Positions 56,844 through 64,000 of a stretch of 64,000 nucleotides of DNA are shown one piece after another (positions within the stretch are counted from its first letter, which is position 1; each line of letters begins with the position of its first letter). Source of the DNA: Phoenicibacter congonensis (lineage in GTDB: Bacteria > Actinomycetota > Coriobacteriia > Coriobacteriales > Eggerthellaceae). The stretch covers positions 1,364,001 to 1,428,000 of the forward strand of contig NZ_LT821227.1 of the NCBI RefSeq assembly GCF_900169485.1, written 5' to 3'. Below the pieces are notes generated by a model. It searched no databases, was not told where the DNA came from, and saw only the letters and a list, made by a program, of their open reading frames with translations. Position numbers and translations under genes: made by a program.

Positions 56844-57104
56844 TTAGTGATGAATAGCGTCGATGGTTTGAGGATCGTAAGAAACTTCCCCGCGATAAAT
56901 CTCATTAAATGCCATAGAAAGTGGTTTTACAGTGCTGGCCTGCGCAATTTCCTTTGCAGTCTCCGTACTAACTGCGCGGTTGCGCTGGCCTCTCATCATG
57001 TCATTAATGTCATGAGCACGCTTCGATGCCATCGAGCAAAGTAAGAATCTGTCGTTTTCCGACCTGTTAAGAAGTTCGTGAATTTTTGGTTCTACAACGC
57101 TCAT
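56844..57104 (-). CDS. rpoZ: RNA polymerase omega subunit
   Basis: 86 aa. KIHELLNRSENDRFLLCSMA and KRAHDINDMM are the conserved omega helices that wrap the beta' C-terminus. AGGAG lies nine bases upstream of ATG. Middle gene of gmk-rpoZ-thiI; gmk-rpoZ is a widely conserved pair. Confidence 0.95.
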   Translation of the reverse strand: MSVVEPKIHELLNRSENDRFLLCSMASKRAHDINDMMRGQRNRAVSTETAKEIAQASTVKPLSMAFNEIYRGEVSYDPQTIDAIHH

Positions 57105-57128
57105 TATGAAAATCTCCTATTTATAGAG

Positions 57129-57695
57129 TTAATCTGCAACCCTATTAATATACTCTTTTAGCTCCTTGAATGCAACATCTAGGTCGTCATTTACAATTAT
57201 CTTCTCGTACTGCTCGGCGCACTCGAGCTCGAACTCAGCAGCCTGCATTCTCTTTCTAATTGATTCTTCGGAATCGGTGTTACGGCCTCGAAGCCTGCTC
57301 TCGAGAATTTCTAACGAAGGAGGCATAATAAAAACGCTGTGACACCCTGGGCACTTTTTCATTACATCTGAAGCACCCTGAACTTCGATTTCCAAAAGGA
57401 CAACATCCCCATTGTCTAAATGATCATGAATATATTTACGAGGAGTCCCATAAAGATTGCCACTGTATTCAGCCCATTCAAGAAACCCATTTTGTTCAAT
57501 TGATTCTTTGAATTCATCGCGAGACATAAAATAATAGGATTTGCCGTTCGTCTCTCCCTCGCGTGGCTGACGCGAGGTTGCTGAAACACTCAGCCAAACT
57601 CCGTCGACATCATCGAGCAACTTTTTAATAAGCGTTCCTTTACCGCCACCTGATGGCGATGAAATAATAACTAGTTTTTCGTATTCATTTTCCAT
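57129..57695 (-). CDS. gmk: Guanylate kinase
   Basis: 188 aa from ATG 57695; phosphorylates GMP to GDP. P-loop SSPSGGGKGTL near residue 12, GMP-binding SATSRQPREGE and SYYFMSRDEF, lid region RLRGRNTDSEESIRKR. The open frame reaches 23 codons further into motif DNA (57764), which is not coding. There is no ribosome site; TACACT ends seven bases before the ATG, suggesting a leaderless mRNA. Confidence 0.95.
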   Translation of the reverse strand: MENEYEKLVIISSPSGGGKGTLIKKLLDDVDGVWLSVSATSRQPREGETNGKSYYFMSRDEFKESIEQNGFLEWAEYSGNLYGTPRKYIHDHLDNGDVVLLEIEVQGASDVMKKCPGCHSVFIMPPSLEILESRLRGRNTDSEESIRKRMQAAEFELECAEQYEKIIVNDDLDVAFKELKEYINRVAD

Positions 57696-57734
57696 AGAAA
57701 GTAGTGTAGCGCAGTTGCGGAGGAAGTACAGGAG

Positions 57735-58035
57735 TTTATGTCTGGCACCAGTACTGAACGTCATTCACTAGCGTTGAAATTCATGACTGGCACTAATGCT
57801 TTGCGTCTGTCACCAGTGCTGCGAATTCATGACTGGCACTAATGATTTGCGTTTGTTACGATTGCTGCATGTCTTTTTCTAGCGTTAAAATTCATGACTG
57901 GCACTAATGAAACATCACTAATCAATCACGTCTGTCACCAGTGCTGGGAATCCATGACTGGTACTAATGAAGCATTAGCATTGATTCATCACTGGCGTTA
58001 GTGCACAATAACTGTTTCATGACTGGCACTTTTGC
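57735..58035 (+). repeat. GACTGGCACTAATG / GTCTGTCACCAGTG cluster
   Basis: About a dozen copies upstream of gmk, now mainly CATGACTGGCACTAATG alternating with CGTCTGTCACCAGTGCTG. The remaining spacer to 58364 is AT-rich with nothing recognisable. Confidence 0.85.
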
Positions 58036-58364
58036 GAGGGAGATAGCAAGTTACGAAAAGACTAAGCAGAAATCACGAGAATAACGCCGGAAAATGCAAA
58101 ATAAGCGAATTCTCAGGGATTGTTTAAAGGGCAAAAAATACCGCAAAACAAAACAAAACAAGCCATGAACTAGCCAAAAAGTTCAAGTGAAACTAATGAC
58201 AACGCTTCAATTAGAGTGAACTTTCGTCTAGTACAGAGTAAGGTCAACTGTAAGTATCAGATGTCGTGTTCTCACAACTCAGCAGCACAAAAACTTATAT
58301 GACAAAACGAAATACCTCGCCCAGAACTCTCAGTTTTAAAATTGCTAAAGTTATAAAGACATCT

Positions 58365-59135
58365 TTACGTCGCAAGAATGCCAACTTGATGCCTAGTCAG
58401 ACCCGTGACCCGAGAAATTTGATTTATATTAGATCCAAGTTTTAGAAGCGACTTCACAAGTTTTCTTAAAAGTGACCTGGACAGAGCAGATATTTTGCCA
58501 AGATTTTTCTCTTTCACAATTCGTTTCACCGCATCAATCACCAACATATCCGATGGCGTGCTGTTTGGAATCACTTCGAACTCTTTCTCGTCATCGGGAC
58601 TCATTTGACTCTCGGCAACATCATGTGTGTACTGCTTGAGATACGAAATCGAGAGCGTAGTATCCAGGATTTCCTTAGCTTTAGCATCGATTTTTTCAGA
58701 ATCTAGATCCTTGAATGAAGACCACTTGTAATTTTCTGCCCGCTTGGCCATTCCCGCCTTGACGGGGTTGTTGAAAATGTATGCGGCGGTTTGCAAAAAT
58801 TGCAGCTCATCCTGCACAGGTTTCGAATAAAAACGCGAATTCCACAAGGTGCCCGACCGGCCATATTTTCGATTAAACCACTTAACGTACCGCGACCCAA
58901 TGGATCTAAAAACCTTGTCGCACTTTTTAATGTCCCCATAAAACAGCGCATGAATGTGGTTCGACATCAGCACGTAGGCGAGCAACACTATCCCGAACTT
59001 ATCGCATGCATTTTGCAGGCATTCAATGTAATACCCACGGTCCTCATCAGAATAAAAAATTACCTGGTCGTTGTGCCCTTTTTGCCCGATATTTAGAACC
59101 CCAATCGGAGAGTTGCATCTTGGCGGTCTTGACAT
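58365..59135 (-). CDS. REP-associated tyrosine transposase (RAYT 3), intact
   Basis: 256 aa and colinear with RAYT 2 over its whole length. HUH is H60-I-H62 (LMSNHIHALFYG), Tyr119 is in AAYIFNNPVKAG, and the C-terminal HTH-like segment reads INQISRVTGLTRHQVG. ATG has GAGGAGACAAA upstream. N-terminal PRCNSPIGVLNIGQKGHN is shared with the other two copies. It sits among GTCTGTCACC and GACTGGCAC arrays, a different motif flavour from RAYT 1 and RAYT 2. No inverted ends or target duplications are visible. Confidence 0.9.
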   Translation of the reverse strand: MSRPPRCNSPIGVLNIGQKGHNDQVIFYSDEDRGYYIECLQNACDKFGIVLLAYVLMSNHIHALFYGDIKKCDKVFRSIGSRYVKWFNRKYGRSGTLWNSRFYSKPVQDELQFLQTAAYIFNNPVKAGMAKRAENYKWSSFKDLDSEKIDAKAKEILDTTLSISYLKQYTHDVAESQMSPDDEKEFEVIPNSTPSDMLVIDAVKRIVKEKNLGKISALSRSLLRKLVKSLLKLGSNINQISRVTGLTRHQVGILAT

Positions 59136-59177
59136 TTTGTCTCCTCTTTCTCGCGAAGTCTTAATTGTTGATAAATA

Positions 59178-59260
59178 AGCCTAGTCATAAAAGTGAAGAA
59201 AAATAAGAAAGAAATGGTTATCCAAAACTGATGATTTAAGTGTTGAATAAGTGAACATCA
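59178..59260 (-). promoter_or_regulatory. Conserved upstream block of RAYT 3
   Basis: AGCCTA (59178-59183) 43 bp before the start, TAAGAAAGAA 20 bases further, then TATCCAAAACTGATGA and GTGTTGAATAAGTGAA. Best match to the block upstream of comEA. Confidence 0.65.
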
Positions 59261-59324
59261 AGATGATGATTTTGTAAAAAATAAGTCTATGCTGGGTAAT
59301 CTCGAAGATAATTTCAGCAGAAAT

Positions 59325-60225
59325 TGATGTCTGTCACCATTGCTGGCTCAACCGACGATTTCTGCATTCATGTCTGTCACCAGTGAAATTTATAGGCAGA
59401 GCTGTGAAAATTGAGTCAAAAAAGTCAAGATAATTAGTAAAAACGAATTTTTGCTACAAATGAACAATTCATAAAAACACCTTTATACAGGTAATTTCCC
59501 GATAAATCCCACAGTAAATTACCGATACATCACAAAATAATTGAACGAACCAAGTCAACTGTAGTTACTAATCATTACATCTGCGAACAATGTGTTATGC
59601 CTACCACCAGTGCAAGATCAGTACGACATGACTGACACCAATGAGACATGTCTGAAACCAGAACTAAAGACTATCATCTAATCCCGAATTCATGTCTGTC
59701 ACCAGCGCTTGAAGACTGTCTTCAATGGCAGCACTTAAACATGCAATCTTGAATTCATGTCTGTCACCAATGTAACACGTTTGTCACTTTTGCGAATTAG
59801 TTCAGCCTGATTTCTTTGAACCAAATGTATGTCTGGCACCAGTGGCTAACGACTGTCACCTTGCGAATTGAATAAATTTGCTATTAAACAGAACATTCAG
59901 CTGGAGCTGGTAACCCATGATGCAATGCGTCATGTCTGACACCAATGCAAGAAGTCTGACACCAACGCTATAAACTAGCCACAAGGCTTTTCGCAACAAC
60001 TTAAAAGGCGCTGGCCAATAACGTCAACGCCATGAAATAAGTAAATTAAACAATTTAAAAACATGTCTGGCACAAATGTGGTTGGACTGACTCTTTTGCT
60101 AATTGCAGTCGATTTTTCTTTGACACCAAATTCATGTTTGGCACTAGTGCGTTATGACTGTCACCTTTGACTGACCTGCAACTGCAAAACATGACTGGCA
60201 CCAGTGACTGATGACTCACCAGTGC
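59325..60225 (+). repeat. GTCTGTCACC / GTCTGACACC / GACTGGCACC cluster
   Basis: Loose array of about 18 copies in the 1.1-kb spacer between RAYT 3 and dmsB (e.g. 59328, 59372, 59758, 59830, 59933, 60063, 60190). GTCTGTCACC is the commonest form. A 73-codon minus frame at 60055-60276 starts with a hydrophobic stretch but contains motif DNA; no membrane-anchor subunit gene is recognisable. Confidence 0.82.
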
Positions 60226-60283
60226 CGGCGAAAAGATCGCCAGCACCAGCACCAACCGCGCAATCACTGCCACCAAAAAACTT

Positions 60284-60802
60284 CTACTTAAAAAGAACCA
60301 GCGTGTTCGGACGAGTGTCCCCTTCTACTCCCTTCGCATCAGGATGCGCCCTTTGTAACTCGTCGAGGTCGCCAAACTCGAGCGCACGTGAGTTGCAAAC
60401 ATCCATGCAAGCTGGATTCTGCCCGTCTTTTGTAAGGTCAAAGCAGAAGTCACACTTCATACTCTTCTTCTTATCAGAATCGATTGTTGGCGCGCCAAAA
60501 GGACAAGCTTTCGCACATTTTCCGCAACCAATGCAAACGTCTAGGTCGACCTTTACAACTCCAAGCTCGTTGTCGCGACTCATTGCGCCAGATGGACAAT
60601 TTTCCACGCATGCAGGGTTCTTGCAATTATTGCAGCTTCTTGAGTGATAGCTCATTCTCACATGAGGAAACGAACCCCACACCTGGCTGTTCACAAAACG
60701 AAGATTAAAACCAGCATCAAGATTACGCTTGTCTTTGCATGTGACAACACAAGCCTTGCAACCTGTACACTTAGTTTCATCGATAAAAAATCCTCTAGCC
60801 AT
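60284..60802 (-). CDS. DmsB-type four-cluster ferredoxin subunit
   Basis: 172 aa. Four Cys groups for [4Fe-4S] clusters: CTGCKACVVTC, CNNCKNPACVENCP, CIGCGKCAKACP and CDFCFDLTKDGQNPACMDVC. It passes electrons from a quinol or other donor to the molybdopterin subunit. It begins eight bases inside the end of the catalytic gene. The electron source is unclear because no DmsC/NrfD-like anchor follows. Confidence 0.93.
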   Translation of the reverse strand: MARGFFIDETKCTGCKACVVTCKDKRNLDAGFNLRFVNSQVWGSFPHVRMSYHSRSCNNCKNPACVENCPSGAMSRDNELGVVKVDLDVCIGCGKCAKACPFGAPTIDSDKKKSMKCDFCFDLTKDGQNPACMDVCNSRALEFGDLDELQRAHPDAKGVEGDTRPNTLVLFK

Positions 60803-63374
60803 CTAACTTCACCGCCAAATCAACTTTCCAATCTTCTTCAAGAGATACGCTCGACTTCCTCATATCTGCAATACAAGCATTCCACGACTCTACGTCTGGC
60901 CCCGATGGAAAATCGCCCGTCAAAACATTAGGAGAGCCGGCGATGCATCTTCCGTCTTTCATGTCTACCCAAACACCCTCATGAATGACAATGACGCCAG
61001 GCATAACGCGCTCAGTGATGTGAAGTTTACGCAGAATTTTTCCACGAGAATTAAAGATTTCAATCACTTCGCCCTCTTTGAAGCCCTTTTCTTTTGCGTC
61101 AATAGGATTGACCTCAAGCTCATACGGAAAAGCCTCACGCAAATAATTCACCTGATTAAACACGGTGTGTGTTCCACGCAAATCATGAATACCAAGCACT
61201 TGATAGGGATACTCACCTTTAACGCCATTCTCAAAATCTTTGAAAGTCGCTTCATATCCTTCAGTTGGCGGAACATATTTAGCATAGGCATATCCCTTGT
61301 TCCAACCAGCTTTATCAACAGCTTTCTTCAAAGCCTTGCAATAAAGCTCAATCTTTCCACTCTCGGTTTTAATCGGATTGGCCTCAGGATTTTGACGAAG
61401 CTTCTTATTAGCAATGTAGCCATAGTTGTCACCAAGATGACGTTCCACTTGATAAATTCCGGCCTTCTTCAGTTCAAGAATAGGAACACGACCATACTGA
61501 GGTTTACCTTTCACTCCTAGTTCTTTGAGATCATCTTCAGTAACGCTCACGAGCTTTTCATAATCCTTGCCGTTTTCCTTAACAACTGTTGTGCCAGCAA
61601 TGATGTTATAGCAGCGCTGTTTGTTATTCACAGGGTTTGCCTGATAGGCATCAACTCCAAGGCGCTTTGCAATTTCTTCAGCAATCCATGCATCGTCTTT
61701 TGACTCAAAATATGGCTCAATTACTTTTTCTGTCCATATAATCGCTTCACGATTTCCTTGTAAAACCTCACCTTCTTTTTCCCATGGAGTAGTCACAGGA
61801 AGGACAACGTCAGAATATTGACATTCTGGCGTAAATGTATAGTGGTTCGTCACAACAAAATCGACTTTGTGGTGCGCTTCGATGCCTTTGTTCACGTTGT
61901 TGGTCTGATTTAATGTCGCGCTGTGGCTGTGATAAATCACATGAATATCAAGCGGTTTTAATCCATTTTTGCCATCGCGCCATGTGCCAGAGACAATGTC
62001 TTGCCAGTGATGGTTTGTGCAAAGTTTAGGCTTAGACAGAGGATTTTTGATTTCCTCGATTCTGTCTTTGCCTTTCTTGATGAGGTTAGGACCACCGTTA
62101 GTCGACGACTCTTGAGAACTACAAGAGAAGGCTCCACCTTTAATTCCCATGTTGCCCGTCAAACTACCAAGTGCCATTTGTGCTAGGCAAACATGCTGAG
62201 CCTTCTCAACACGAGCAGAATTCCAGCTGAAGAGACAAGTTGTAGGCTTGTTTTTGATAATCATCTCGGCGATTTTGTTGATGTCCTCAACAGGGGTTCC
62301 GCAGATTTTCGATGCCCATTCAGGTGTCTTTGGTTCATTATCATATGTTCCAAGGACATAATCCATGTAGTTTTCTTCCACATTAGCACCCTCTGGCATA
62401 TGATCAGCGTCAAAACCGATAGTGCAACGATTAAGGAAGTCCCAATCTATGATGCTGCCTCCAGCTTCTTTGTCCTTCTGAATAATTACATAGGACAAAG
62501 CGAGAAGTAAAGTAGTGTCTGTTGCGGGTCGAATAGGGTAATATTCATCGGCAAGTACAGCCGCCGTTCTCGTAAACATTGGATCAATGCAAATGATTTT
62601 CGCGCCAGCCTCTTTTGCTCTTCTCAAGTTCAAAAGTGGCATGCCCATTGAAGATTGTGCAGGATTGCATCCCCACAAAATAATCAGTTTTGCATTCATC
62701 AAATCCATGCGGTCATTCAAGCAGTGGCTCTTTGCAGTAACACCACAAATTGGCTCCATTGCCTTGTTCCAGCATCCCTTAGAACGGCTGCCAGACTTTG
62801 CAACATATCCACCATAAAGCGCGAGTGTGCGCTTCATTTCACCACCATCAAGAAGGTAAATGGATTTATTGCCATAATTCTGCTTGGCTTTTTTGAGTTG
62901 TGAAGCTACGATGTCGAGTGCCTCATCCCAAGATATGCGCTCCCACGTGTCTCTTCCGCGCATGTCTTTACCTTTTTTGCCTTCTGGGTCAAAATGCTTG
63001 CGCTTCATTGGGTATTTTAAACGCTCTTTTCCAACGATTTGAAGTCTCTCCGAAAGACCTCTGACACATGCCCTTTGTTGAGGGTAGTCATAGGAATCGG
63101 GGTGGGAATCGTCGGTTTTTAGTCTCACAATTGTGTCGCCTTTGACCTGCGCTTTTAAGCAACAAGTGCCACCACAATTGTGCCAGCAAGGTGCGTTTTT
63201 CCAAACTGCCTCACCTGTAGCCTCTTCAGCCTTTTTGAATGCGTCTTCCTCGACAACATTTGATAGTTTATTAGTGCAGCCATCAAGCATCGTGGCTGCA
63301 CTAAGCACAGCAAGTCCCTTGAGGAAGGTTCTTCGGCTGAAATCCCTCCCCTTCAAGGTTTCTTCAAGATTCAT
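60795..63374 (-). CDS. Molybdopterin oxidoreductase, DMSO reductase family, Tat lipoprotein
   Basis: 859 aa. Twin-arginine motif SRRTFLKG (residues 13-20) followed by a lipobox LDGC with Cys33, so exported folded and probably lipid-anchored. N-terminal [4Fe-4S] site CWHNCGGTCCL with a fourth Cys in QRACVRG. MGD-binding regions IILWGCNPAQSSMG and C-terminal GDNYGY... HDLRGTHTVFNQVNYLREAF. The Ser-Ser in NPAQSSMG lies where the Mo ligand is expected. It reduces an S- or N-oxide or related acceptor; the substrate cannot be told. A TorD-like chaperone gene lies just upstream. Confidence 0.92.
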   Translation of the reverse strand: MNLEETLKGRDFSRRTFLKGLAVLSAATMLDGCTNKLSNVVEEDAFKKAEEATGEAVWKNAPCWHNCGGTCCLKAQVKGDTIVRLKTDDSHPDSYDYPQQRACVRGLSERLQIVGKERLKYPMKRKHFDPEGKKGKDMRGRDTWERISWDEALDIVASQLKKAKQNYGNKSIYLLDGGEMKRTLALYGGYVAKSGSRSKGCWNKAMEPICGVTAKSHCLNDRMDLMNAKLIILWGCNPAQSSMGMPLLNLRRAKEAGAKIICIDPMFTRTAAVLADEYYPIRPATDTTLLLALSYVIIQKDKEAGGSIIDWDFLNRCTIGFDADHMPEGANVEENYMDYVLGTYDNEPKTPEWASKICGTPVEDINKIAEMIIKNKPTTCLFSWNSARVEKAQHVCLAQMALGSLTGNMGIKGGAFSCSSQESSTNGGPNLIKKGKDRIEEIKNPLSKPKLCTNHHWQDIVSGTWRDGKNGLKPLDIHVIYHSHSATLNQTNNVNKGIEAHHKVDFVVTNHYTFTPECQYSDVVLPVTTPWEKEGEVLQGNREAIIWTEKVIEPYFESKDDAWIAEEIAKRLGVDAYQANPVNNKQRCYNIIAGTTVVKENGKDYEKLVSVTEDDLKELGVKGKPQYGRVPILELKKAGIYQVERHLGDNYGYIANKKLRQNPEANPIKTESGKIELYCKALKKAVDKAGWNKGYAYAKYVPPTEGYEATFKDFENGVKGEYPYQVLGIHDLRGTHTVFNQVNYLREAFPYELEVNPIDAKEKGFKEGEVIEIFNSRGKILRKLHITERVMPGVIVIHEGVWVDMKDGRCIAGSPNVLTGDFPSGPDVESWNACIADMRKSSVSLEEDWKVDLAVKLDG

Positions 63375-63802
63375 TAGTCCTTTACTCCTAAATTTTGAAT
63401 ATTTATTACTATTTAGTTTTTAAAATCAGGAAAGCTCAGTACTCTCCCGAGAATTTAACAGAATTTCACAACTCGTTTCTTGAACAAGAAGCAGAGTTCT
63501 GTGTATTTATTACTAAACCTACCCATCTCTAACGCTTTGCCAATAGAAACAGATTGTTGTCAAATGCAAATTAATTGAGTTCGGTCACTCAAATGCAGCT
63601 TAAACTACTCTATTTTTAATCTCTAGACAAAACTTCAAATTACCTAAAGAATTCAAGAATCCTCCTCCTTATTAACAAAAAGAGAACAGATTCAAACTTC
63701 AAGGTCCAGAGCGAGAAGAGCTTTTGGCAGAAAATTGGTTTTGCAGAAAACAAGCGCGAGGAATTGACTGTCCCTCTACAAAATGAGCAAACTACTCATC
63801 AC
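63375..63802. other. Spacer upstream of dmsA with a palindrome
   Basis: No gene and no repeat motif. It holds AGGAG and AAAGGA before dmsA and, at 63575-63592, a perfect palindrome TTGAGT-TCGGTC-ACTCAA. The palindrome is 200 bp upstream of the start and could be an operator, for example of an anaerobic regulator. It is not the FNR consensus. Confidence 0.45.
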
Positions 63803-64000
63803 TTATAAATTAGGCATAAAAGCCTTATCTTCCTCACAAACGATTTTTACCATCGAGGCGAATAGCAAATAGTAAACGCTGGCATTATCTTTTAATGAAT
63901 CAATAAATTCATCAATCCATGAGAGGATGTGTTTGCAAATAAAATTTTGGATGTCACTCAGAAGTTGTTTGTTGCCTCCTTGAATGACAGAGTCAATGTT
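63803..64000 (-). CDS. TorD/DmsD-like chaperone, C-terminal part (cut by window edge)
   Basis: 65 codons, stop at 63803-63805, no start in view. The residues IQNFICKHILSWIDEFIDSL, then NASVYYLLFASMVKIVCEED, resemble the helical C-terminus of TorD-family proteins, which load cofactor and guard the Tat signal of enzymes like the dmsA neighbour. The match is short, so position next to dmsA carries much of the weight. Confidence 0.6.
   Translation of the reverse strand, partial: NIDSVIQGGNKQLLSDIQNFICKHILSWIDEFIDSLKDNASVYYLLFASMVKIVCEEDKAFMPNL

Noticed and set aside
60055-60276. Possible DmsC-like anchor after dmsB
   Set aside because: Only one hydrophobic stretch, contains motif DNA, far too short for an eight-helix NrfD/DmsC protein.

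Overview
The window looks like chromosomal DNA of a low-GC, anaerobic or facultatively anaerobic bacterium, most likely an actinobacterial Coriobacteriia-type organism. This lineage call is an inference. It rests on a Tat-exported molybdopterin (DMSO-reductase family) enzyme, a huge Ig/PQQ-propeller/DUF4430 surface protein under a cobalamin riboswitch, several genes that appear to be leaderless, and a 2-oxoacid:ferredoxin oxidoreductase next to an aryl-CoA ligase. A Firmicutes origin cannot be excluded without a database search.

Layout. 1-5.2 kb: minus-strand serC (cut by the window edge), prmC, prfA, thrS and a zinc-ribbon membrane protein. 5.7-11.8 kb: a minus-strand proteostasis operon tig-clpP-clpX-valS; its trigger factor lacks the PPIase domain. 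11.9-13.3 kb: tRNA-Leu and the serine/threonine symporter sstT. 13.3-16.1 kb: repeat arrays around a frameshifted RAYT transposase. 16.1-23.6 kb: two DUF4430 surface proteins behind a cobalamin riboswitch. 23.6-25.3 kb: repeats and gene debris ending at a tRNA. 25.3-33.3 kb: tRNA-Val, tRNA-Leu, secG, gpmI, tpiA, nnrD, azlCD and lepA. 33.4-38.5 kb: rpsT with a long tail, RAYT 2 and a ComEC-like lipoprotein. 38.5-45.5 kb: holA, a paaK-like ligase, a LysR-type sensor domain without HTH, a three-gene 2-oxoacid:ferredoxin oxidoreductase and tRNA-Phe. 45.6-51.3 kb: a dense repeat array, queT, a PTS-IIC-like permease, an Fe-S flavoprotein, a ClC channel, tRNA-Ala and tRNA-Ile. 51.5-57.7 kb: comEC, a small gene, comEA, thiI, rpoZ and gmk. 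58.4-64 kb: RAYT 3, repeats, dmsB, dmsA and a cut TorD-like chaperone.

The unifying oddity is a very abundant 10-14 nt motif family. Its forms are GTCTGACCCC (complement GGGGTCAGAC), GTCTGGCACCA, GTCTGACACC, GACTGGCACY and GTCTGTCACC. It fills almost every spacer that lacks essential signals, mostly head to tail with a period near 20 bp. It also lies inside the two surface-protein genes, always in a frame that reads Ser-Asp. Three RAYT (REP-associated tyrosine transposase) genes sit among these arrays, and the motif variant changes from one neighbourhood to the next.

The most interesting single observation is upstream of these transposases. The RAYT genes share a roughly 75-bp conserved upstream block, and the same block sits at matching spacing upstream of the competence gene comEA. 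This suggests that the REP/RAYT system and natural transformation are co-regulated, or that one captured the other's promoter. The classic comEA-comEC-holA-rpsT-lepA neighbourhood is still recognisable but has been pulled apart by accessory genes and repeat arrays.
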